Assembly: GCA_024234735.1 (NCBI GenBank) | Contig: JACKNV010000014.1 | Location: forward strand, 1-64,000 | Direction: 5' to 3' | Origin: Pseudomonadales bacterium | GTDB lineage: Bacteria; Pseudomonadota; Gammaproteobacteria; Pseudomonadales; Halieaceae | Length of the DNA stretch: 64,000 nt | In this document: one piece after another, positions 19,060-26,258 of the stretch | Layout of the letters: every line of letters begins with the position of its first letter | Position numbering within the stretch: the first letter of the stretch is position 1 | Translations under genes and position numbers: made by a program | The notes under the pieces: model-generated | The model's input: only the letters and a program-made list of their open reading frames with translations | Told to the model about the DNA's origin: nothing | Database searches by the model: none

Positions 19060-19605
19060 TTACGGCAAACGCAGCAGATGCTCCCGGTAGTAACGCAGCT
19101 CCTCGATGGACTCGCGGATATCCGCCAGCGCCAGGTGGGCGGCACTCTTGCGGATGCCCGCCTCCAGCTCCGGCCGCCAGCGCTGCATCAGGATCTTGAG
19201 GGTGCTGACGTCCAGGTTGCGGTAGTGGAAATAGGCCTCCAGCTCCGGCATGTAGCGCGCCATGAAGCGCCGGTCCTGGCAGATGCTGTTGCCGCACATC
19301 GGCGACGCCCCGGGGGGTACCCACTGCTCCAGAAAGGCCAGGGTGTGGCGGGTGGCGCTGTGCTCGTCCTGGGCGCTGGCCCTGACCCGCTCCACCAGCC
19401 CGGACTGGGTGTGGTGGGTGGTGTTCCACTCGTCCATGGCGGCGAGCACCGCGTCGTCCTGGTGAATGGCGATCACCGGCCCCTCCGCCAGGGTATTGAG
19501 CTGGCTGTCGGTGATCACCGTGGCGATCTCGATCACCACATCCCGCTCCGGGTCCAGGCCGGTCATTTCCATGTCTACCCAGATCAGGTTGTCGACACTT
19601 TGCAT
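19060..19605 (-). CDS. orn: Oligoribonuclease
   Basis: 181-residue DEDDh exonuclease that degrades diribonucleotides, including pGpG from c-di-GMP turnover. NLIWVDMEMTGLDPERDVVIE carries the first DE pair (DMEMTGL), GNSICQDRRF and the C-terminal HLALADIRESIEELRYYR carry the others. The ATG at 19605 gives exactly the usual length; the frame open to 19680 is upstream noise. orn normally diverges from rsgA; here an extra gene lies between them. Confidence 0.97.
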   Translation of the reverse strand: MQSVDNLIWVDMEMTGLDPERDVVIEIATVITDSQLNTLAEGPVIAIHQDDAVLAAMDEWNTTHHTQSGLVERVRASAQDEHSATRHTLAFLEQWVPPGASPMCGNSICQDRRFMARYMPELEAYFHYRNLDVSTLKILMQRWRPELEAGIRKSAAHLALADIRESIEELRYYREHLLRLP

Positions 19606-19655
19606 AAGCCTGTTGTTCCTCGTCCACGTAGCTGCCGGCAGTGTAGCAAATTGCC

Positions 19656-19684
19656 TCGACAGCGCTACACGAGCGCCCAATAAT
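19656..19684 (+). promoter_or_regulatory. Duplicated rsgA-type promoter in front of the propeller gene
   Basis: -35 TCGACA (19656-19661), 17-bp spacer and -10 AATAAT (19679-19684). The same arrangement, with the same hexamers and spacer length, stands before rsgA at 21162-21190. The predicted start of transcription is at about 19691-19692, where an ATG opens the eight-codon relic frame 19692-19718. Confidence 0.6.
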
Positions 19685-19691
19685 GGCGCTC

Positions 19692-19718
19692 ATGCCAAAC
19701 TGTGAAAGCACCCCATGA
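19692..19718 (+). pseudogene. Relic of the rsgA 5' end, now a mini-ORF
   Basis: ATG at 19692 opens MPNCESTP and stops at TGA 19716-19718. The bases ATGCCAAACTGTG resemble the rsgA start ATGTCAAAACGCAAACTGTC with a short deletion. The TGA overlaps the ATG of the 435-residue gene (ATGA), so translation of the mini-ORF could be coupled to it. With the promoter copy just upstream it marks one side of the inserted segment. Confidence 0.5.
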
Positions 19719-21022
19719 CAGCAAAGCGAAGCCACATGGCCACAGGTTACTACCCCAGCCCCTGGCCGGGTGAGGACGGCGGCCCCCGGCGGCTGCAGGT
19801 CGCATCGGGGCTGGAGGGCCTGGCTATCCAGGCGGGCGAATCACTGAAGATCAAGGCCGCCAGGCGCCTGTCTACAGGCAACATGGTGGTCTTGCGCGAG
19901 CCCGGGGAGGTGTACCTGATGCATGTGGATACCCTGCGGGGCAATATCGGCATGCATTGCCACGCGCACGTGGAAAAACTGGACCCGGAGACGCTCGAGC
20001 CAGTCAGGAAGTCCGGGAATTTGCCGGGCGGCAACTGGTGGCCCGGGGGCATGTGTGTACATCGCAACGGCGACATCTACCTCACATTCGGGCGCTGGAC
20101 CCATCGACTGAATCCGGACTGCGAGCTGATGGCCTCCTACGAATTACCCCAGGACCTGCCCTACAACTCCCACGTGGTACTCGACAACGGCTTCATCGTC
20201 ACCAAACCCATAGCAAGCGACGTGGATACTTTCATCGTAGTGCTGGATCCGCAAACCATGACACAGGCGTGCCCCCACACGGTCATGCCGGAGCCGTCGA
20301 TCTCCCGCCTGAGCGCCCAGGGCGACCACGTCTATGTCACCGGCGTGCGCACCCTCTACCGCTACCGGTTCGATGCCGATAGCCGCACCATGGCGCTGGA
20401 TGAAACCTGGTCCCTGGACTACATAGGCGACACCACCCAGACCTATGGCTGGGATCCAGTCCTGGACGGGCAAAACCTGTGGTTCATGGACAATGGCGAA
20501 CACAGAATGGGCGGTCTTTCGCTGTCCATGCGCGGCAGTGGGGTCAACCCGACGCCGAACAATCTTATCAGGGTGTCGCAACACGATGCCTCCAACCACA
20601 GCATCGTTCCAGTCTGTGGCAGGGCGAACGGCAGTGTGACCAACCCGCCACTGTACTGCCCGCAGCGCAATATCATCCTCGCCTACGATTCGTCCAATGC
20701 GGTCGTGCGGGCCTGGCGGCATAACCCTGCAACAGAGGAACTGGCCCGCCTGTGGACGCGCCACGATTTCTGCATGGGCGGCCACACCATCTACTACCCG
20801 GATACCGGTGAAATCGTCACCTCGGATTACCCGAGCCTGAAAAGCTTCAAGGGCCTGCGCGAGGGCGAAAACAGCGTGGTGCTCGATATAGAGACCGGTT
20901 TGGAGAAAGCCCGCCTGCCAATGGGTAACTATCTGCAATCGGTCACGTTCTCCTCGCCGGGATGGGGGCGAGACTTTTACTGGCTTGGCCTGGACCGGTT
21001 GTCGCGCATCGCGGTGGAGTGA
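19715..21022 (+). CDS. Uncharacterised propeller-like protein
   Basis: 435 residues, no convincing signal peptide. I do not recognise a named family. Repeated short beta-rich blocks (KAARRLSTGNMVVLREPGEV, GDHVYVTGVRTLYRYRFD, GQNLWFMDNGEHRMGG, RNIILAYDSSNAVVRAW, TGEIVTSDYPSLKSFKG) suggest a beta-propeller of the SMP-30/lactonase/quinoprotein type. The gene lies between orn and rsgA, which are normally adjacent, and is preceded by a duplicate of the rsgA promoter and start. Codon usage looks a little less GC-biased than its neighbours. The ATG at 19715 overlaps the relic stop; ATG 19736 is an alternative start. Confidence 0.75.
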   Translation: MTAKRSHMATGYYPSPWPGEDGGPRRLQVASGLEGLAIQAGESLKIKAARRLSTGNMVVLREPGEVYLMHVDTLRGNIGMHCHAHVEKLDPETLEPVRKSGNLPGGNWWPGGMCVHRNGDIYLTFGRWTHRLNPDCELMASYELPQDLPYNSHVVLDNGFIVTKPIASDVDTFIVVLDPQTMTQACPHTVMPEPSISRLSAQGDHVYVTGVRTLYRYRFDADSRTMALDETWSLDYIGDTTQTYGWDPVLDGQNLWFMDNGEHRMGGLSLSMRGSGVNPTPNNLIRVSQHDASNHSIVPVCGRANGSVTNPPLYCPQRNIILAYDSSNAVVRAWRHNPATEELARLWTRHDFCMGGHTIYYPDTGEIVTSDYPSLKSFKGLREGENSVVLDIETGLEKARLPMGNYLQSVTFSSPGWGRDFYWLGLDRLSRIAVE

Positions 21023-21161
21023 CACTCACCACGCCGGCCACTGGTCGCGCACTCAGCGCCGCGGGATTGCCCGGCGAAGTCACGCCAGCCAAAGCGGGCG
21101 AAGAACCCACGGCAACGGGCAGATTACAGTCACCGACGGGGTGTATTCGCTGCAGATAACC

Positions 21162-21190
21162 TCGACAGCGCTACCCGGGGGCCCAATAAT
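21162..21190 (+). promoter_or_regulatory. rsgA promoter, apparently leaderless
   Basis: -35 TCGACA (21162-21167), 17-bp spacer, -10 AATAAT (21185-21190). Transcription would begin at about 21197-21198, at the A of the rsgA ATG. No ribosome binding site is seen before the ATG, which agrees with a leaderless mRNA. Confidence 0.6.
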
Positions 21191-21197
21191 GGGCTCC

Positions 21198-22211
21198 ATG
21201 TCAAAACGCAAACTGTCCCGGCAGCAGGCCTGGCGAGTCGAAAAAATCCAGCGCGAGCGCGCCGAACGCGCGCGGCGCCGTGACGCCGCGGCCCAGGACG
21301 CGCTCGCCACGGGGGCCCTGGGGCCGGAACAACACGGCCTGGTCACCGCCCACTTCGGCACCCAGGTGGAAGTGGAGGCGGACAATGGCCGCCGCCGGCG
21401 CTGCCATCTGCGCGCCAACCTGGAGGGGCTGGTCACCGGCGACCAGGTGATCTGGTGCGAGGGCGAGCCCACCGGTGTGATCGTCGCCCAGGTGGAGCGC
21501 GGCAGTGTGCTAAGCCGGCCCGACCCCCACGGCAAGCTCAAGCCGATCGCCGCCAACATCGACCAGATCGTGGTGGTGATCGCCGTGCTGCCGGAGCCCC
21601 ACGCCAACCTCATCGACCGCTACCTGGTCGCCGCCGAGACGGTGCACATCGAGCCGGTGATCCTGCTCAACAAGACCGACCTACTGGCGGACGACCCGGC
21701 CCGGCAGGAGCAGATCGACGAGTTGCTGGCCATCTACCCCACCCTGGGCTACCGCATTCTCCACACCAGCAGCCGTGCCGGCGGCCTGGCGGAACTGCAC
21801 GTCGCCCTGCGCGAACGCACCAGCGTGTTCGTCGGCCAGTCGGGGGTGGGCAAGTCCTCGCTGGTGAACGCCCTGCTGCCCGATGCCGGGCTGCGGGTGG
21901 GGGCGCTGTCGGAGAACACCGGCAAGGGCACCCATACCACCACCACCGCGCAGTTGTTCCACCTGCCCTCGGGGGGCAGCCTGATCGACTCGCCGGGCAT
22001 CCGCGAGTTTGGTCTGTGGCATATGAGCCGCGAGCAGGTGGAGCAGGGCTTTCGCGAGTTCCGGCCGCTGCTCGGCACCTGCAAGTTCCGCGACTGCCGG
22101 CATGTGCACGAGCCGGGGTGCGCCCTGCTGGCGGCACTGGCGGATGGGGTGATCAGCCAGCGGCGGATGGACAGCTACCGGCATATCGTGGCGGGGCTCG
22201 AGGACGCTTAG
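21198..22211 (+). CDS. rsgA: Small ribosomal subunit biogenesis GTPase RsgA
   Basis: 337-residue circularly permuted GTPase that checks 30S subunit maturation. After a basic start (MSKRKLSRQQAWRVEKIQ) come an OB fold, the permuted G motifs NKTD (G4), GQSGVGKSSLVNAL (G1) and DSPGIREFGL (G3), and a C-terminal zinc knuckle CKFRDCRHVHEPGC. Start chosen at 21198 by family alignment; an ATG at 21189 lies inside the -10 element. No ribosome site is visible, and the promoter places the transcript start on the ATG. Confidence 0.96.
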   Translation: MSKRKLSRQQAWRVEKIQRERAERARRRDAAAQDALATGALGPEQHGLVTAHFGTQVEVEADNGRRRRCHLRANLEGLVTGDQVIWCEGEPTGVIVAQVERGSVLSRPDPHGKLKPIAANIDQIVVVIAVLPEPHANLIDRYLVAAETVHIEPVILLNKTDLLADDPARQEQIDELLAIYPTLGYRILHTSSRAGGLAELHVALRERTSVFVGQSGVGKSSLVNALLPDAGLRVGALSENTGKGTHTTTTAQLFHLPSGGSLIDSPGIREFGLWHMSREQVEQGFREFRPLLGTCKFRDCRHVHEPGCALLAALADGVISQRRMDSYRHIVAGLEDA

Positions 22212-22282
22212 GCCTCTCAGGCTTCTCCCGGACACTGGCATCCAACTAGCTACCAATAATGTCCAGGGTCAAACCATAAAGA

Positions 22283-22474
22283 GGTCAGGTGGGGCGGAGG
22301 CGGTTGCAGAACAATCAGGTCGCTGCTTAAGTTTTGCGCGCTCACCGGGAGCTTTCTGCGAGGATTGTCCGAGTCCCAATTTTTCGCGCAGCGAAAAATG
22401 GTCGAGTTCCGCAGCAGCCCGGTGAGCGCGCAAAACTTGCGGCCGTTCTGCAACCGCCTCCGCGCCATCTGACC
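22283..22474. repeat. Composite inverted-repeat element, family R4
   Basis: About 190 bp between the convergent genes rsgA and psd. Outer arms of 30 nt (GGTCAGGTGGGGCGGAGGCG type, two mismatches) and inner arms of 21 nt (AAGTTTTGCGCGCTCACCGGG, perfect: about 22329-22349 and 22418-22438) enclose a core with GAGGATTGTCCGAG, a small hairpin ATTTTTCGC-GCA-GCGAAAAAT and TCGAGTTCCGC. The CGAGGATTGTCCGAG/GAGTTCCGC core resembles a very widespread proteobacterial intergenic repeat as far as I recall. Confidence 0.75.
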
Positions 22475-22499
22475 AATACGGATATGCCCAAAAACTGAA

Positions 22500-23348
22500 T
22501 CAAACAAACGATCCGAGCCTGTCCCCGAGGCGTGTAGAAACCCCCGCCGCATAAGCCTCGTCCCAGACCACCGCATCCCGGGGGAACAGCAGGATCACCG
22601 TGGAGCCCAGCATGAACCGCCCCATCTCCGCGCCCTTTTCCAGCGACACCGGCTCCGGCAGCTTCAGGTAATCCACCGCCACCGGGCGGTCGGGCGGCGG
22701 GGCCACCTGCCCGGCCCAGACCGTCTCGATGCCGGCCACGATCATCGCCCCCACCAGCACCATGGCCATGGGCCCCGCCTCGGTGTCGAAATGGCACACC
22801 AGACGCTCGTTGCGGGCGAACAGGCGGGGCACATTTTCGGCCGTGACCCCGTTCACCGAGAACAGCTCCCCGGGGACGTAGCGGGTGGCGGTGAGGCGCC
22901 CCGCCAGTGGCATGTGCACCCGGTGATAGTCGCGGGGGGAGAGATAGATGGTGGCAAAGCGGCCGCCGTCGAACAGCGGGGCGCGCTCGGTATCGCCACC
23001 CAGCAGTTCCCAGGCGCTGAAGGACTGCCCCTTGGCCTGGAAGATGCGCCCGCCCTCGATGTCGCCCAGCTGGCTGATAGCGCCGTCCGCGGGACACAGG
23101 ACGTCGGCGGCGGCTAACGGCCTCGCGCCCTCCCGCAGGGCCCGGGTAAAAAAGGCGTTGAAACAGGGGTAGCGGGTAGCGTCCGGCTCGGCGGCTTCGG
23201 CCATGTTCACGCGGTAGCGGCGGATGAACAGGTGAATGAGCCAGTTCTTCAGCCAGGCGGGGTGTTGCACTCGGGCCAGCCAGCCGACCGTGCGCGACAG
23301 CAGGTGCTGGGGCAAAATATGCTGTAAAAAGATGAAAATCTTGTCCAT
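22500..23348 (-). CDS. psd: Phosphatidylserine decarboxylase
   Basis: 282-residue membrane-associated pyruvoyl enzyme making phosphatidylethanolamine. The LGST self-cleavage motif is present with Ser249 as the pyruvoyl precursor, leaving a small alpha subunit. FFTRALREGARPL and the metal/substrate motifs LSPRDYHRVHMP and PGELFSVN are conserved. It diverges from the unknown gene at 23396 and ends toward rsgA. Confidence 0.97.
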   Translation of the reverse strand: MDKIFIFLQHILPQHLLSRTVGWLARVQHPAWLKNWLIHLFIRRYRVNMAEAAEPDATRYPCFNAFFTRALREGARPLAAADVLCPADGAISQLGDIEGGRIFQAKGQSFSAWELLGGDTERAPLFDGGRFATIYLSPRDYHRVHMPLAGRLTATRYVPGELFSVNGVTAENVPRLFARNERLVCHFDTEAGPMAMVLVGAMIVAGIETVWAGQVAPPPDRPVAVDYLKLPEPVSLEKGAEMGRFMLGSTVILLFPRDAVVWDEAYAAGVSTRLGDRLGSFV

Positions 23349-23395
23349 AGGCCGTAGTGTAACGGTAAAAGCACCTGGGGAAGTAACCCGATACC

Positions 23396-24520
23396 GTGAG
23401 AATTTTACTGCTCATGCTGCTGGTGCTGGTTCCCGGCCTCGCCGCGGGGGACGACCTGGTCGGCGAGGGCGAGGAACTGGTGGACGAAGCCGTCGAGGGC
23501 TGGCAGGGCGACCTGCCGGCGAGTCCCAGTCCGTCCGAGGAAAACTGGGTGGACGACAGCCACGCCTACGCCACCGAGCAGGCCGATGCGCTGACCCAGT
23601 GGATGGATGACTATTTTGGCGACCCCAACTATGAACTTGAGGCGGCGGAATCCTTCCTGCGCCTGGATTTTATCACCGACTGGGACCAGGACGACGGCAA
23701 CAACAACCAGATCCGCCTGCGCGGCAAGCTGCAGCTACCCAAGGTATCCAGGCGCCTGAACCTGGTTTTCAACGATGAATCGGGAGACGAATTCGACGCC
23801 GATCCGGATGCGCGCAAACTCGATGACAACGTGGGCCTGGTGTACGAGGTCGCGGAGGACAAGCGCTCCCGCTTCGACCTCACCATGGGGCTGAACTGGA
23901 ACCGGGTGCGCCCCGGGGTGCGCTACCGCTTCCAGGACACCTTTGCGGAATTCTACAGCTACCGTCTCACCCAGCGCGTGCAGTGGGAAAACGGCGAGGG
24001 CTTCTACGCCACCAGCCAGGCGGAGCTCAACCGCGCCCTGGGCGAGAACTCCCTGCTGCGCTGGAACAACCGGGCGGTATACGGCGAGGAGACCCGCGGC
24101 GCCGAGTGGGTCAGCCGACTGTCGCTGTTCGAGCGCCGCCGAGGCGGCAGCAAAAAATACAAGACCGGCATCAACTACTTCGCCGGGGTCAACGGCTTCA
24201 CCGACCCCCGCTATATCAAGAACTACCGGGTGGGGGTACTGTTTCGCCGGCAGATCTACCGCAAGTTCCTGTTCCTGGAGGTGGAGCCGGCCTACAACTA
24301 CCGCAAGGAGAACGAGGACGACAAGCGCCACTTCGCCTGGAGCATCGGCCTGACCCTGCAGGTCGCCCTGGAGCGCGACCTGGCCCGTAAGAAAAACCCC
24401 GGCCGCCACAAGGACCCGGCCGACGACAATATCTCCGGCAACGGGCCCGCCTCACCCGAGGATGCGGTGAGCCAGCGCCAGCCGACTGCCGACTCGCCAT
24501 ACCCCGACCTGCCCCTATAG
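23396..24520 (+). CDS. Exported protein of unknown function, barrel-like
   Basis: 374 residues with an N-terminal signal peptide (MRILLLMLLVLVPGLAAG). An acidic segment follows (about 18-80), then a long stretch of alternating aromatic and charged residues (for example GVRYRFQDTFAEFYSYRLTQ and NYRVGVLFRRQIYRKFLFLE) ending near LTLQVALERDLARKK and a Pro-rich tail. The pattern suggests an outer-membrane beta-barrel, but I know no family. The start is GTG. The gene diverges from psd and its 3' end overlaps the convergent phoH stop by 6 bp. Confidence 0.7.
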   Translation: MRILLLMLLVLVPGLAAGDDLVGEGEELVDEAVEGWQGDLPASPSPSEENWVDDSHAYATEQADALTQWMDDYFGDPNYELEAAESFLRLDFITDWDQDDGNNNQIRLRGKLQLPKVSRRLNLVFNDESGDEFDADPDARKLDDNVGLVYEVAEDKRSRFDLTMGLNWNRVRPGVRYRFQDTFAEFYSYRLTQRVQWENGEGFYATSQAELNRALGENSLLRWNNRAVYGEETRGAEWVSRLSLFERRRGGSKKYKTGINYFAGVNGFTDPRYIKNYRVGVLFRRQIYRKFLFLEVEPAYNYRKENEDDKRHFAWSIGLTLQVALERDLARKKNPGRHKDPADDNISGNGPASPEDAVSQRQPTADSPYPDLPL

Positions 24521-25951
24521 ATTTTCCTCGGCAAAGGCCGCCAGCCGGGAGCGCACGATGCCATTGACGTGCATGATGCCCGCGTGCGGGTACTGCTTGC
24601 TCTTCTCCACCAGGTAGGTGAGGCCCGAGGTCAGCGGCGAGATGTACTTGTTGTCGATCTGGGCGAGGTTGCCCAGCACCACGATCTTGGAATCCGCCCC
24701 CACCCGGCTGATCACGCTCTTGAGCTGGAACTGGGTCAGCCCCTGGGCCTCGTCGATGATGACATAGGCGTTGTTGAAGGAGCGCCCGCGCATGAAATTG
24801 AGCGACTTGAACTGGATGTTGGCGCGCTCCTTCACGTAGCTGATGCTGCCGTGGCAGGACTCGTCGGTGCCGTGCAGGATCTCCAGGTTGTCGTCGAAGG
24901 CCGCCAGCCAGGGGGCCATCTTCTCCTCCTCGGTGCCCGGCAGGAAGCCGATCTCCTCGGCGATGGGTGGCGTGGAGCGGGCCACGATGAGCTTGGAATA
25001 GCGCTTTTGCTCGAGGATGGCGTGCACCCCGTAGGCCAGCGCCAGCAGGGTCTTGCCGGAGCCGGCGGGGCCGGTCATCACGGTCATGTCGACGTTGTCG
25101 TCGGCCAGCAGGTCCATGGCCATGGCCTGCTCCAGGTTGCGCGGCACCAGCCCCCAGAAGCGGCGGTTCATCAGGTTGTCGCGGCTGTCGCAGCGCAGGT
25201 AGACGAACTCCTTGTCCACCCGCTTGACGAAGGCCATGAACTGCTGGTCGTCATACAGGTACATATTGGGGTAGGCCCGGGGCAGCGACTTGCGCGGGAT
25301 GCGGTGCAGGGTGCAGTCGCCCTCGCGCAGGGTGTCCACCTCGCTGATGGTGGACCAGAAATCCCCCTCGATATGCTCGTAGCCCCTGGCCAGCAGGTCG
25401 ATGTCGTCCAGGACCCGGTCGCGGCGGTAGTCCTCCACGTGCAGCAGGCCCGAGCCCTTGGCCTTGATGCGCATGTTGATGTCCTTGGTCACCAGGCAGA
25501 TGAACGCGCTGGGGTTTTCCGCCTGCAGCCGCAGGGCCACGTTGATGATGCGATTGTCGTTGGCCTGGGCGGGCGTGTCGTCCAGGTAGGGGACCGAGGA
25601 ATCGTCGGCCAGGCGCTGGTCGGGATAGATGGCGAGGGTGCCGGCCACGCCCTCGGGGCCCACCGCGGGCATCTCCACGCCCTCCTGGATCTGCTGGGGC
25701 GTGGCGTCGTCCACCACCTTGTCTATCATCTGGATGGCAATGCGCGCCTCGCGGCTGACGGTCTTGTCGTGGCGGTCCTTGATGTGGTCCAGCTCCTCGA
25801 GCACGGTCATGGGAATGACCACGTGGTGTTGCTTGAAGGCGGTGACCGCCGTGGGATCGTGCAGCAGGACGTTGGTGTCCAGCACATAGGTTTTCTTGAT
25901 GACGGGCTTAAGGGTGGTTTTTTCTACGCGCAGGGTAGAGCCTGAGTCCAT
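24515..25951 (-). CDS. PhoH-family ATPase with N-terminal PIN domain
   Basis: 478 residues. The N-terminal PIN ribonuclease domain (about 20-160) starts with KTYVLDTNVLLHDP and has ELDHIKDRHD; the C-terminal PhoH ATPase (about 250-478) has Walker A GPAGSGKTLLALAYG and Walker B YVIIDEAQGLT. PhoH2-like proteins of this layout are RNA helicase/nucleases, often toxin-like in origin. Start set at 25951, where GAGGA lies 7 nt upstream; the frame open to 26110 reads as Pro/Ser-rich noise. Confidence 0.93.
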   Translation of the reverse strand: MDSGSTLRVEKTTLKPVIKKTYVLDTNVLLHDPTAVTAFKQHHVVIPMTVLEELDHIKDRHDKTVSREARIAIQMIDKVVDDATPQQIQEGVEMPAVGPEGVAGTLAIYPDQRLADDSSVPYLDDTPAQANDNRIINVALRLQAENPSAFICLVTKDINMRIKAKGSGLLHVEDYRRDRVLDDIDLLARGYEHIEGDFWSTISEVDTLREGDCTLHRIPRKSLPRAYPNMYLYDDQQFMAFVKRVDKEFVYLRCDSRDNLMNRRFWGLVPRNLEQAMAMDLLADDNVDMTVMTGPAGSGKTLLALAYGVHAILEQKRYSKLIVARSTPPIAEEIGFLPGTEEEKMAPWLAAFDDNLEILHGTDESCHGSISYVKERANIQFKSLNFMRGRSFNNAYVIIDEAQGLTQFQLKSVISRVGADSKIVVLGNLAQIDNKYISPLTSGLTYLVEKSKQYPHAGIMHVNGIVRSRLAAFAEENL

Positions 25952-26258
25952 AGAGGATTCCTCATCGCTGGGTCGTGGGGTGGTGCTACAGTGGGTGTTG
26001 CCTGGGGGACTGCTGCCGCGCCCGGCCGCCTGGGCCGGACTGGGGGTAGGTGCAGCAGGGGAAATCTCGTCAACGGCTATTCCCGGCGGGTTGGTTTGGT
26101 CCGCTTGCACCCGATTACAAACGCTGCCGCCAGCCGTGTCAATGGCGCAGGTGAATTTGCCGCGCTTATCGACCGCGGGCGTGATATCTCACTGACAGGA
26201 CTGGTGATTTCCGCTAGGATAGAGCGCTTGTCCGTCTCCAATAGAAGTAGCTCCCCCC
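25952..26258. other. Intergenic region between divergent phoH and rnb
   Basis: 307 bp. It holds the rnb promoter (26192-26220). No convincing promoter for phoH and no long inverted repeat could be recognised; the stretch 25980-26110 is open on the minus strand but lacks coding character. Confidence 0.5.
26192..26220 (+). promoter_or_regulatory. rnb promoter
   Basis: -35 CTGACA (26192-26197), a 17-bp spacer, and -10 TAGGAT (26215-26220), ending 38 bp before the rnb ATG. Close to the sigma-70 consensus; start site not verifiable here. Confidence 0.6.

Noticed and set aside
24515..26110. Longer PhoH protein starting at 26110
   Set aside because: The extra 53 residues are Pro/Ser/Thr-rich without homology pattern, and a good ribosome site stands before 25951.
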